Positions 19,021 to 27,499 of a stretch of DNA of 40,380 bases are shown piece by piece. The stretch covers positions 1 through 40,380 of the forward strand of contig JAJFMA010000096.1 in the NCBI GenBank assembly GCA_021772415.1, written 5' to 3'. The position numbers were made by a program, and so were the translations under genes. Below the pieces are notes generated by a model that saw nothing but the letters and a program-made list of their open reading frames with translations, ran no database searches and was not told the DNA's origin. This DNA is from Chlamydiota bacterium. GTDB lineage: Bacteria; Chlamydiota; Chlamydiia; Chlamydiales; JAJFMA01. How positions within the stretch are numbered: position 1 is the stretch's first letter; each line of letters starts with the position of its first letter.

Positions 19021-19998
19021 ATGCCTAGAAAGAAGCGATCTTGGCAAAAGAACATGTGCCACCACGTCATGCTAAGGGGCATCGACGGTAGAAACATCTT
19101 TGGTGACGATGGTGACCGCAGTAGATTCTGCCTATTACTCCAGGAAGCGTCCGAACTACACTCGTTCCGGATACATGGCTTCTGTCTCATGTCCAATCAT
19201 GTGCACTTCATAATAGAACCCGTTGGCGACCGATTATCGACTGGAGTTCACCGTTTTGCTGGAAGATACGCCCAGTACTTTAACAAGAAGTATGACAAAA
19301 ACGGGTACGTCTTCCAAGGGCGCTTTCGCTCTATTTTGGTGCAAGACGGGGTCTATTTACGAAGATTACTGAGATATATTCATCTGAATCCTCTGGAGGC
19401 ATCTCTCACTAGGTCAGCTGAGGAGTACAGGTGGTCTAGTCACGGCGCCTACTTCGGTAGAGCAATCTTTACTTGGCTAGAAACAGACCGAGTCCTGTCC
19501 TACTTTGGCAACAATCATCGAGATGCGTTGGCTAAATTAGCCGTCTTCATGAACGCAAAAGCACAGTCCCACGACGGTGCCGAAGAAATACAACGTGCTT
19601 CGCGGGTAGGGGCCTACGGAAGTCAGGAATTTACAAAGATCTACGCCCCAGAAACTGAGTCTAGTCTATTACAAAGTACCCACCAAATCATTGATCCAAA
19701 ACTCAAGTTGACTAATGCCTTAGAGGCTGTCTGCCAACGCTTTGACGTATCCATAGAGGTACTACGAAGTAGTGACAAAAGGCGCTGTGCTGTAGAAGCT
19801 AGAGCAGTCCTAACGCGGACTTGCCAAAGGATGGAAGGATTGAGTATCAATGACGTGTGTACATTACTTGGAAAGCACCACGGGACTCTGTCACGGCTAG
19901 CATCACGCGCTGTTAGTCAACCACATTTGCGTCACGCGGTTGACGAACTAGTGCAATGGCTGTCGAAATATGTACAGTCTCAGTCCAGTATCTATTGA
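19021..19998 (+). CDS. REP-associated tyrosine transposase (RAYT, Y1_Tnp) with DnaA-like C-terminal helix-turn-helix
   Basis: A 325-residue protein. The N-terminal half (about 1-150) is a Y1 transposase/HUH nuclease: MPRKKRSWQKNMCHHVMLRG opening, the HUH motif in MSNHVHFII, the RYAQYFNKKY helix carrying the candidate catalytic tyrosine, then GYVFQGRFRSILV and YIHLNPLEASL. Such enzymes cut and join single-stranded REP hairpins. The C-terminal half (about residues 230-325) resembles the DnaA-type DNA-binding domain (AVCQRFDVSIEVLRSSDKRR, then RAVLTRTCQR and INDVCTLLGKHHGT). It is flanked by inverted copies of a GAATCGCAGGGTACGG repeat, likely its substrate. Frame and motifs are intact, so it may be active. 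Confidence 0.9.
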   Translation: MPRKKRSWQKNMCHHVMLRGIDGRNIFGDDGDRSRFCLLLQEASELHSFRIHGFCLMSNHVHFIIEPVGDRLSTGVHRFAGRYAQYFNKKYDKNGYVFQGRFRSILVQDGVYLRRLLRYIHLNPLEASLTRSAEEYRWSSHGAYFGRAIFTWLETDRVLSYFGNNHRDALAKLAVFMNAKAQSHDGAEEIQRASRVGAYGSQEFTKIYAPETESSLLQSTHQIIDPKLKLTNALEAVCQRFDVSIEVLRSSDKRRCAVEARAVLTRTCQRMEGLSINDVCTLLGKHHGTLSRLASRAVSQPHLRHAVDELVQWLSKYVQSQSSIY

Positions 19999-20055
19999 CA
20001 GCTTGCTTCATTCCATCTTGCCAGTTCCACACACACATACACCCACCTAACCACA

Positions 20056-20220
20056 GAATCGCACGAATCGCAGGGTACGGCCCCTTTTACGAATCGCAGG
20101 GTACGGCCCCTTTTACAGAATCGCACGAATCGCAGGGTACGGCCCCTTTTACGAATCGCAGGGTACGGCCCCTTTTACGGCCCCTTTTACGAATCGCAGG
20201 GTACGGCCCCTTTTTACGGC
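20056..20220 (+). repeat. REP-like tandem array to the right of the RAYT gene
   Basis: Five copies of a 26-base unit starting GAATCGCAGGGTACGGCCCC begin at 20065, 20091, 20127, 20153 and 20191. Two of them (20065 and 20127) are preceded by AGAATCGCAC, giving the full 36-base form that matches the left repeat at 18921. A partial GGCCCCTTTTAC lies at 20179-20190. A decayed relative (ACCGCACGGTAGGGCCCCTT) appears near 20380-20400. There are no unique spacers, so this is not a CRISPR array. Confidence 0.9.
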
Positions 20221-20581
20221 CCCCTAAAATAAAACAATCAGAGTGAAACAACCATTCAAAGCATTTTACTCCTACCCAAAGACATTGAGCCCCCCACATG
20301 ACCCTCCATGTACTCCATGCCCTTCCCTCCATGTTCTCCATGGTTTTTCTCGAGTGGACAAGGCTAAGCCATACACGAACCGCACGGTAGGGCCCCTTTA
20401 TCTCCGGCCCCTTTATCCCCGCATGCGTTCACCATGACCTCGAGCTTTCCACGGCGGCACACATACTTTTTCCTTGCCCTAGTTCCCCTTGGGCGTGTTG
20501 GCTTTTAATGATTTGTCTGTTATTTTGACTGCTTTCAAAAATCACGGTTTCTCCGTCACCCGCAACTGGTAACGACTCTTT
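20221..20581. other. Non-coding stretch before yidC
   Basis: No gene is visible. It contains a CATGGAG-type low-complexity palindromic repeat at 20299-20343 (read on the minus strand as CCATGGAGAACATGGAGG), related to 28998-29035. It also contains the degenerate REP unit near 20380. A promoter for yidC presumably lies in the last 100 bases, but I cannot place it confidently. Confidence 0.6.
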
Positions 20582-23113
20582 ATGGATAAGCGCACTTTAT
20601 TCTTTTTTGTGTCTTTGACGCTGACGCTTTTTGTTGTGAACCTATTCTTTCAATACCAGAATCAGGGCACCAACAAGAAATGGGTCGAGCAGCAGAAAGC
20701 CCTACAGCAACAGCACCAGGAAAAGTTGTTGGTGGAGCTATCCGAGCGCACGAGTAAGCCGAATGAGCTTCCTTTGGTGGAGCTTTTCTCCGACAGCCAA
20801 GGCAACAGTTATGTGACTACTGGCGTCAAAGTTGATGATGCCATTCTAGTCCTTTCTTGGTCGGGAGCTCTTCCGAAGACGTTATATTCTCGTGAATGGG
20901 GTTCGCGGAAAACGCCACAAGCGCTATCTCTTCGCACAGAAGCCCCGCGCAGTGGTGAGCCTGCAATTTATAGTCGCAGTGCCACTGGGACGCTACGTAT
21001 TGCAGACCTCGAAGATGTGGGCACCTTTGACCTGCAGTTGATGAGCGCCGCTCCACGTCTAAGTTCCGAGGAGGTGCGCATTTCTTTGGGGCGTCTGCGT
21101 GACGGAAACTTCTCCCTTCCTGCTGAAGACTTAGAGATCACAGTGGATGAGCAGGCGGCATTTTTGCCAGGGCGCGACGCGATCATCTTACGGAAGACAA
21201 GTCAGGGTTATCTTCCTGCTGCGGTCTATTCTCTGGAACACAGCACTCTTTTCCGTCTCGAGGACTTTGAGGGGTTGGGGGCTGTGGAAGTGGTATCCGA
21301 AGTTCCCGAGATCCCTATGGGTACGGGAATCGCGGACCAGAAGTACTACGTGCTAGAAAACGCCTTTGTGCAGTTGGTTTTCACTAATGTTGGAGGAGCT
21401 CTTTCTGAAATCAACCTCCCGTTCGAGACTGAGGAGAACCCGAAAAGCGTTGTGAAGGAGATTGAGCTTGACCGCGAGATGATGGAGAAGCACCCTGCTG
21501 ACGCCCACTTCCCAGCTCACGGCTACTACACCACAGGTACTGCACACGATGGCACATCGACATTCCATGCGAAGGGTCATGAAAGCGGGTACTACCCACT
21601 TCTGAGGCGCGATGTCATCGCTGCCAATGGAAGCACGGAGACGGCGATCAACCCGCACTTTTACTCGACTAATATTGTGTCCGAGTATCCTGAGATGGCG
21701 CAGCGTCCGTATACGGTGAAGCGATTCACCAAAAACCAGATTGTATTCGAGTCGCAGCAGAGCCGTCGACGTATCACTAAGACCTATACACTATCTGATG
21801 CGGCTCCCTATGTTGTGGACCTCACGATCGACGTTGATGGCGACGCGAAGGGACTTTGGCTGACATCTGGAGTTCCTGAGGTGGAGCTTGTCTCTGGGTA
21901 TCCGGCACCTGCCATCAAGTATCGCTTTACGCGTTTTGACAAGAGTGAAGTCACTTCTGTGGATTTGCCTAAGGACACGATTGCTTTTAGTTCTTTCCAT
22001 CCGGACTGGATTACCAATTCCAATGGTTTCTTCGGATTAATTGTCGATCCTCTCTCGGAGATTGACCCAGGGTACAAAGCTACGCGGGTTTCGAGCCGTA
22101 GCGCTCCTACGCGTCTGATGCAGCTTAGTGCTGGTCAAGACTCTCATGGAGCACCTAAAGAATTCCCAGGGTATCAGCTTCTCCTACCTCTTAAGGGTAG
22201 TGGAGGCAGTATGCAGTTCCGACTGTTCACAGGTCCTTTTGCTAGCGACATATTGGAACGTGCCGACGAAGCCTTCAGTGACCCTGCAACGGGCTACAAC
22301 CCTGAGTACACTTCGGCACAAAGCTATCATGGGTGGGCGAGTTTCATTTCGGAGCCGTTCTCAAAGTTCCTTTTTGCGTTGATGCGGTTTTTCCACCATC
22401 TGACGGGGTCGTGGGCCTTTTCGATCATTCTATTGACGATAGCGCTAAGGCTTATGTTGTATCCACTGAATGCGTGGTCGACGAAGTCGGCTCTACGCAT
22501 GCAGAAGCTTGGTCCAAAAGTGGCTGCTCTTAACGAGAAATACAAAAAAGACCCCAAGAAGGCTCAGATGGAGACCTTCAACCTTTATCGTGAGGAAGGG
22601 GTAAACCCCATGTCGGGTTGCTTTCCGTTGATCATACAGATGCCTTTCTTGATCGGTATGTATGATCTGCTGAAATCGACGTTTGAACTTAGAGGCGCCA
22701 CATTCATCCCTGGATGGATCGATGACCTTGCTGCGCCAGATGTGCTGTTTACATGGGGACAGCCCATTCCGTTTATTGGGAATGAATTTCACCTACTGCC
22801 TCTGATTTTGGGTGCGTGCATGTTCCTTCAGCAGCGCATGATGTCTCCGGCTCCTAGCGATCCGAACCTAATGACGGACCAGCAGCGTCAGGCTCGTGCT
22901 ATGACGACGATGATGGCGCCGATGTTCACGATCATGTTCTACCACTTCCCTTCTGGTTTGAGCATCTACTGGATTTCATCGACGGTAGTCGGAGTGCTGC
23001 AGCAATGGATCACTGCGCGTCAGCTTAACAAGGAGAGCTCTGAAAAGGCCTCTGACTCGGGGTCTGGGTCGACACCAAGCAAACAGGGCAAGCCTAAGAA
23101 AAGGAAGGCATAG
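20582..23113 (+). CDS. yidC: Membrane protein insertase YidC
   Basis: An 843-residue insertase. It has an N-terminal anchor helix (about residues 5-22), a very large periplasmic domain (about 25-590), and the conserved Oxa1 core (about 605-815). The core includes SWAFSIILLTIALRLMLYP with the functional arginine in the first core helix, GCFPLIIQMPFLIGMYDLL, and FHFPSGLSIYW-like FYHFPSGLSIYW. The basic tail (KQGKPKKRKA) suits ribosome contact. E. coli YidC has 548 residues; the enlarged periplasmic domain is a chlamydial trait as I recall. The ATG at 20582 starts the anchor. The stop overlaps the next gene by one base. Confidence 0.95.
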   Translation: MDKRTLFFFVSLTLTLFVVNLFFQYQNQGTNKKWVEQQKALQQQHQEKLLVELSERTSKPNELPLVELFSDSQGNSYVTTGVKVDDAILVLSWSGALPKTLYSREWGSRKTPQALSLRTEAPRSGEPAIYSRSATGTLRIADLEDVGTFDLQLMSAAPRLSSEEVRISLGRLRDGNFSLPAEDLEITVDEQAAFLPGRDAIILRKTSQGYLPAAVYSLEHSTLFRLEDFEGLGAVEVVSEVPEIPMGTGIADQKYYVLENAFVQLVFTNVGGALSEINLPFETEENPKSVVKEIELDREMMEKHPADAHFPAHGYYTTGTAHDGTSTFHAKGHESGYYPLLRRDVIAANGSTETAINPHFYSTNIVSEYPEMAQRPYTVKRFTKNQIVFESQQSRRRITKTYTLSDAAPYVVDLTIDVDGDAKGLWLTSGVPEVELVSGYPAPAIKYRFTRFDKSEVTSVDLPKDTIAFSSFHPDWITNSNGFFGLIVDPLSEIDPGYKATRVSSRSAPTRLMQLSAGQDSHGAPKEFPGYQLLLPLKGSGGSMQFRLFTGPFASDILERADEAFSDPATGYNPEYTSAQSYHGWASFISEPFSKFLFALMRFFHHLTGSWAFSIILLTIALRLMLYPLNAWSTKSALRMQKLGPKVAALNEKYKKDPKKAQMETFNLYREEGVNPMSGCFPLIIQMPFLIGMYDLLKSTFELRGATFIPGWIDDLAAPDVLFTWGQPIPFIGNEFHLLPLILGACMFLQQRMMSPAPSDPNLMTDQQRQARAMTTMMAPMFTIMFYHFPSGLSIYWISSTVVGVLQQWITARQLNKESSEKASDSGSGSTPSKQGKPKKRKA

Positions 23114-23961
23114 TGCGTGACATGATCTCACGCCTGTGGGTGTTGCTATGTATATTTGTGAGTGCGGGATACTGTGCTGATCCACAAATTGACATCGTTG
23201 CGCTGTCGGTCTTGCAGGACAACTATGCTTATGTGATTCGTTGGGAGGACAAAGCTATCGTCATCGACCCTGGCGAGGGTTGTCCTGTAGCGTCCTATAT
23301 TCATGTTAACAAGCTCAAGCTTGTGGCGATCCTCAACACGCACCATCACTGGGACCATGTCGACGGCAACCTTGGCCTCAAGGAATGGAGTCAATGTCGC
23401 ATCTATGGACCTAAAGACCGTCGCATCCCTGGCCTTGACCAAGGTCTTGCTGACGGGGAGAGGATCCAGTTTGGTCCTATCGAGGTCATCGCTATTGGCA
23501 CTCCTGGCCACACGCGTTCGCACCAGGCTTTTTATATTCCGAAGCTCAAAGCTCTATTTACAGGTGATTGTATCTTTGGTGCAGGCTGTGGATATCTTTT
23601 TGAGGGCACTCCTGCCAATTTGATGACGGCATTTGAGAACATACTCGCTTTGCCTGAAGAGACACTTCTCTACTATGGACATGAGTACACTCTCAATAAT
23701 ATGCGCTTTGCTTACGAAATAGACCCTGAGAACACAGCTGTGACAGATCGCTTCATCCGTGTTGCTAAGCTCCGCAAAGAGGGTCTTCCTTCGGTTCCTG
23801 AACGTCTCGATGTCGAGAAGAAGACAAACCCCTTCATGCGCTACGATGATACAGGGTTCCGCGAGCGTTTGGGCATTCCTGAAACTGCTTCACATGAAGC
23901 ATTTTTTAACGAGATCGTGGCTCTTAAGCAGCGCTTCAATGCCTCGCAGCGTGGCCGGTAA
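23113..23961 (+). CDS. Exported glyoxalase-II-like metallo-beta-lactamase-fold hydrolase
   Basis: About 282 residues. A signal-peptide-like segment (about residues 5-21, ISRLWVLLCIFVSAGYCAD) precedes the hydrolase fold. The fold has the zinc motif THHHWDHVDG, GTPGHTRSH, the bridging Asp in FTGDCIFGAGCGYLFEGT, and YYGHEYTLNN. This is the pattern of hydroxyacylglutathione hydrolase (GloB), which is normally cytosolic. The predicted export is odd and suggests a periplasmic thioesterase role. The GTG at 23113 overlaps the yidC stop; an ATG at 23122 would keep the signal peptide. Coupling to yidC may be only positional. Confidence 0.85.
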   Translation: MRDMISRLWVLLCIFVSAGYCADPQIDIVALSVLQDNYAYVIRWEDKAIVIDPGEGCPVASYIHVNKLKLVAILNTHHHWDHVDGNLGLKEWSQCRIYGPKDRRIPGLDQGLADGERIQFGPIEVIAIGTPGHTRSHQAFYIPKLKALFTGDCIFGAGCGYLFEGTPANLMTAFENILALPEETLLYYGHEYTLNNMRFAYEIDPENTAVTDRFIRVAKLRKEGLPSVPERLDVEKKTNPFMRYDDTGFRERLGIPETASHEAFFNEIVALKQRFNASQRGR

Positions 23962-23968
23962 AGAATTT

Positions 23969-23999
23969 GCCTGAGAAACCAGCTAGTGGCTCCTCAGGC
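23969..23999. terminator. Convergent hairpin between the hydrolase and the PEP-CTERM gene
   Basis: GCCTGAG pairs with CTCAGGC and an inner CCA/TGG extends the stem. It lies 8 bases after the plus-strand stop and 14 after the minus-strand stop. Neither side has a strong T-tract, so a bidirectional terminator is likely but not certain. Confidence 0.5.
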
Positions 24000-24012
24000 A
24001 TAGTGGGTATAT

Positions 24013-24804
24013 TTATGCGTTGTCTGGTGCACGCTTACGTCGTGCAGCCCACGCGAAAGTAAGCAGCGACCCCATCAGTAGATAGGTGCCAGGCTCGGGC
24101 ACTGTTGTTTGTAGTGCGATACTGGTATCAATACGGAATGACGATGCCGACGTATGTCTTTCTGCAAAGAAGAGATCAAAGTCGTAATCGTTTCCAATGA
24201 CAAGGCCTAGGGACCCAGCAACAGCATCTAGTGAGACGCTATCAGTCAATGCCGCATGCACTCCGCCGAGGTCTATAACTAGCTGATCATTGATGAAGAC
24301 AAACACATCATCGTCTCCGGTGAACGTAAATTCCTCTCCACCTTGGTAGGTAAATGACGAATGTATTTCATAGGTAAAGTGGTAATTGTGTGGATTACCT
24401 TCGTTCCCCATGAGCTGTCCGTCAATAGGAAAGAAGTCATTGTTGACATAGGTATATACGTTTGGATCGACAGTGATTGTATTGTCTAGCGTGATGCCTA
24501 ATGAGGTACTCTGGTTGACACCCCCAACATCGCGATACCACTGATCAAAATTGGTTTGTCCGGAAGTGGATGGATTTCCTGCTAGTCCAGCGTAGACAGG
24601 CTTCTTGTCTCCTCCAAGGTTATCCTCAACGATACCTGGGTCCACTCCGTTGTAGTTCTCGAAATCAGGATGTGATGACGAGAAGTCTCGCACTGTTCCT
24701 GACAGATTGAATGTAGCCGCGTTCGCAGACGTAGGAACAAACACAGAGGCTGCACAAAGAGCCAGGGCAGTTGCAGCGCAAAAACGCTTAAAATAACTAA
24801 ACAT
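24013..24804 (-). CDS. Fibro-slime-domain protein with PEP-CTERM sorting signal
   Basis: A 263-residue exported protein. The signal peptide ends near ANA-A (residue 29). A fibro-slime/PA14-like module spans about residues 33-225, with the diagnostic GDDDVFVFINDQLVIDLGGVH and the preceding HFTYEIHSSFTYQGGEEF. The C-terminus is a textbook PEP-CTERM: VPEPGTYLLMG at about residue 235, a hydrophobic helix, then RRKR. Exosortase is expected to cut at this signal and anchor or release the protein at the surface, often in biofilm producers. No exosortase gene is in the window. It stands alone, facing the yidC unit, with an AT-rich 195-base upstream region. Confidence 0.9.
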   Translation of the reverse strand: MFSYFKRFCAATALALCAASVFVPTSANAATFNLSGTVRDFSSSHPDFENYNGVDPGIVEDNLGGDKKPVYAGLAGNPSTSGQTNFDQWYRDVGGVNQSTSLGITLDNTITVDPNVYTYVNNDFFPIDGQLMGNEGNPHNYHFTYEIHSSFTYQGGEEFTFTGDDDVFVFINDQLVIDLGGVHAALTDSVSLDAVAGSLGLVIGNDYDFDLFFAERHTSASSFRIDTSIALQTTVPEPGTYLLMGSLLTFAWAARRKRAPDNA

Positions 24805-24999
24805 GACGCACCTATTAATTTTATTAATGTAATATTTAGTAACGCATAATTAAATACAGTTACATATTAATGATAGCTATAAAAATATTTAATTAAAAAC
24901 CGCTTAAGAACTACTCTGAACCTATTTAAGTCTAAAGCACACGAAACCAGTAACTTATGAAAAATATTTTTTTTACATACGTTTGCGCTGAGAATGCTG

Positions 25000-26265
25000 C
25001 TAGTGATTTGCTGCAGGTTTGGGACTGCTCACTCTATGCTGGGCTTGCCCTCTTCGGCGTGCACGCCAAACGAGCCATGCCCCTAGAAGCACGAAAGGAA
25101 TACTGAGGAGCTGCCCGGTCTGCAGAAGAGACTCTTCGGCGAAGCCTCCCTGGGAGACCTTAAAATACTCCATAAGGATACGCCATCCGAATACGAGTAC
25201 AAAGAACCATCCGACTAGAAGACCGGGACGGCCACGATGCGCACCACGGGCCCACATGCGGTATAGAATAAAGAAAACGGCAAGGTAGAACATGCCTTCG
25301 TATAGCTGAACGGGATGTCTGGGCACTGGGGAGCCCCCTTCTGCGGGGTGTCCAAACACGATGGCCCACGGCATGCTTGTAGGCAGTCCAATGATCTCTT
25401 GATTAAAGAAATTTCCCAGGCGGATGCAAAAAGCGACTATGGCTGTGGGAACAGCAACAAGGTCAAGGATAGACCAAAAACTTGCTTGAGGCATACGCCT
25501 ACGCGCCATTATGGTGAAGGCAGCGATGGCAAGCATCACACCAATGGTGCCCCCGTGACTGGCGAGGCCTCCGTGCCACACCATAAAAATCTCTAAGGGG
25601 TGTTCCTTGTAGTAGTCCCACCCATAAAAGAAGACTTGCCCAAGTCGGGCTCCTACAATGGTACCTACAACAGTAAACCAGCAAAGGTGGTCTGTCAGCG
25701 CCAACGCCACTTCCCGCGTTGTCGCAAGAGCTCCAGCAAGTACTCGTTGAAGAGTTAGTCGGGCACGTACAACTTTGGTGTCTCCTAGCTGGAGGGCAAC
25801 ACGCCGGTCCACGGGCTCAAGAAAATCCCCTGCAATTCTCTCGAGATCCGACTCCGAAAGCAGTTTGCATAGCGCATCTGTAACCGCGTATTGGAGTTTT
25901 GGATCTTCCGAGTGGCCTCCGTCTATAAGAGCACATGTGTCCTTGTTTAGCGTCCGATAAATCACGTGTAATGGGTCTGCTGAATTGGAGCTAGCGGACT
26001 GTAGACGTGCCACAAGGTTTTGCCAATCGGTGATATGTGCGGGTGTGAGTGTAGGAACGACTAACAGTTCACGAGTAAACATTCCGATGATGATAAAATA
26101 GGCCACGATGAAACCGAGCGCAAACAGGGCTCCGTACCACCCAACTGGATGTCCTATCCATGGAATAGTAAATAGGTCACGAGAGGGGTCCCAAGTAAAG
26201 AGATAGGCAAAATACATCATAATCGTCGAATACATGCTGTTATCGAAGACGTAGTTTACTCTCAC
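25000..26265 (-). CDS. lgt: Prolipoprotein diacylglyceryl transferase with large cytoplasmic insertion
   Basis: 421 residues against about 270-290 in typical Lgt. Family motifs are present: GWYGALFALGF, VWHGGLASHGG, RLGNFFNQEIIG, RHPVQLYEG and WRILMEYFK. It transfers diacylglycerol to the lipobox cysteine of preprolipoproteins, such as the lipoprotein at 29526. Between the first conserved helix and the next (about residues 65-188) lies a charged, helical segment of about 120 residues not present in typical Lgt. The start is uncertain. The 26265 codon is GTG with a poor ribosome site; ATGs at 26235, 26220 or 26217 are alternatives that keep the conserved WYG region. Confidence 0.9.
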   Translation of the reverse strand: MRVNYVFDNSMYSTIMMYFAYLFTWDPSRDLFTIPWIGHPVGWYGALFALGFIVAYFIIIGMFTRELLVVPTLTPAHITDWQNLVARLQSASSNSADPLHVIYRTLNKDTCALIDGGHSEDPKLQYAVTDALCKLLSESDLERIAGDFLEPVDRRVALQLGDTKVVRARLTLQRVLAGALATTREVALALTDHLCWFTVVGTIVGARLGQVFFYGWDYYKEHPLEIFMVWHGGLASHGGTIGVMLAIAAFTIMARRRMPQASFWSILDLVAVPTAIVAFCIRLGNFFNQEIIGLPTSMPWAIVFGHPAEGGSPVPRHPVQLYEGMFYLAVFFILYRMWARGAHRGRPGLLVGWFFVLVFGWRILMEYFKVSQGGFAEESLLQTGQLLSIPFVLLGAWLVWRARRRGQAQHRVSSPKPAANH

Positions 26266-26330
26266 TGGGGTTTTCTAGCAAAGAGCGTAGTCAATGCTGA
26301 TAGACCCTGATTGCCACCCAAGCCTTTGCG

Positions 26331-26638
26331 AGAGTGTAAAGAAATAGCACAAGGATATAAATCACGATAAATTGTTCATAAGGCCCGAAGGGACGACTCA
26401 TTGTAGCCCCACCCGGGAGGGTGGGGTAAGATTCAAAAGAAATCTGAGGCCTGTAAGGCCGACTCGTGGCTCCATAAGCGCTTCACAAGTATCTGTGAGG
26501 CATGAGTCGGCCTTACAGGCCTCCTGAATTTTCTATGCTTGACCCCACCCTCCCGGGTGGGGCTACAATGAGTCGCCCCTTCGGGACTCATGAAAAGTCA
26601 ACGATTTCTCAATCGATCTCGGGATTTCTTTACACTCT
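26331..26638. repeat. 308-bp nested palindrome (MITE/BIME-like)
   Basis: Three nested inverted pairs lie here. The outer 15-bp arms are 26331-26345 and 26624-26638. The middle 53-bp arms are 26375-26427 and 26542-26594 (about 50 of 53 paired), carrying GTAGCCCCACCCGGGAGGGT. The inner 23-bp arms are 26446-26468 and 26501-26523 (22 of 23). The left flank (26331-26391) is an inverted copy of the repeat at 29277-29338. No coding capacity is seen. It occupies most of the gap between lgt and the secreted-protein cluster. Confidence 0.9.
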
Positions 26639-26785
26639 TTGCTAGGTTCTGCCCAAGGTTTTGGAAGCACTGTGGATCTTAGTTTTTTTGGTAAAGGAGA
26701 TAACCGTTAAGAAGTGTCACTTTGTCAGGGTTAGTTCCCACTCTCTGAAAATGCGCCTCTCAAGCCCGGATGCATACTAATTATT

Positions 26786-26813
26786 TTGAATAATATATTG
26801 ATCTTGTTACAAT
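26786..26813 (+). promoter_or_regulatory. Sigma70-like promoter of the secreted-protein cluster
   Basis: TTGAAT (26786-26791) and TACAAT (26808-26813) are separated by 16 bases in an AT-rich stretch, about 40 bases before the first gene. A leader of roughly 33 bases with AGAGAG ahead of ATG 26854 would result. Confidence 0.5.
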
Positions 26814-26853
26814 ATAAACTATTAGTTATCAACATGCTATAGAGAGATTTTAA

Positions 26854-27381
26854 ATGATAAAACAACTAATTAGAATTATTTTCATTATCTCCATCTCAGT
26901 ATTACCCGTGGATATGCAGTCGATACCTACGGCAAGCGACGAGATCACTGCCAGGGGACAGCGTGGTGACCAACATGCGCGTCAGGGTCGGCAGCGGCAG
27001 CGATCGCATGCTAGAGAGCCTGTAAAGAAGCAGCAGGTCAAGCACTACCCGAAGCATCGCCGTCAAGACCGTCGCCAGGACTATCGTCGCGATCGCATCG
27101 ATGATCGCCACGACACCCGCTATGTCTATGGCACTGGCGGCTACTACGACGACAACTACTTCTACTACGGCGAAAGTGACGACGACTACTATGACGATGA
27201 CGATTATGACTACGATGATACTGATGACTATGACGATAGCCGCTACGAAGACGAGTACAACGATCGCTCAGATGCAGACCTTTACTATGATAATCGTCGC
27301 TATGACAGTCGGCGCCGGTATGACGACGATGATGATGACTATGACGAACATGAAACACGTTTCGATCGCTACTTCAACTAG
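26854..27381 (+). CDS. Secreted Asp/Tyr/Arg-rich low-complexity protein (cluster member 1)
   Basis: 175 residues. A signal peptide (about 1-22, IKQLIRIIFIISISVLPV) is followed by ASDEITARGQRG. An Arg/Gln/His-rich stretch (about 40-85) comes next, then a strongly acidic Asp/Tyr-rich region (about 95-165), and the end RFDRYFN. No known domain. The polarised charge (basic half then acidic half) and high tyrosine suggest a disordered, possibly self-associating or metal-binding extracellular protein. The next two genes share features: the SD-x-(I/L)-x-A-R junction and, in the second, the F-[DN]-[RK]-Y-F end. No known family was recognised; GAC/TAC codon runs could in principle be a repeat artefact, but the signal peptide and promoter support a real gene. 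Confidence 0.7.
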   Translation: MIKQLIRIIFIISISVLPVDMQSIPTASDEITARGQRGDQHARQGRQRQRSHAREPVKKQQVKHYPKHRRQDRRQDYRRDRIDDRHDTRYVYGTGGYYDDNYFYYGESDDDYYDDDDYDYDDTDDYDDSRYEDEYNDRSDADLYYDNRRYDSRRRYDDDDDDYDEHETRFDRYFN

Positions 27382-27499
27382 CATTAGCAGAGAAGCGACT
27401 CGACCGCTAGCAACGAGATTAAACTTTTCTTTTAAAATAATTATAATATCAATATTATTATGATAGATGAGTGTATTAATTCGAAATAAAGGGGTTTTT

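Noticed and set aside
19021-19998. IS200/IS605 insertion sequence
   Set aside because: The protein is longer than TnpA of IS200 (about 150 residues), has RAYT-type motifs and a DnaA-like tail, no TnpB is present, and the flanking repeats are REP-like.
20056-20220. CRISPR array
   Set aside because: Repeats are directly adjacent or separated by partial copies of themselves, with no unique spacers and no cas genes nearby.
27101-27463. Thr/Met-rich open frame overlapping the first secreted gene
   Set aside because: A +1-frame reading of GAC/TAC-rich codons. It has no signal peptide or ribosome site and is explained by the real frame at 26854.
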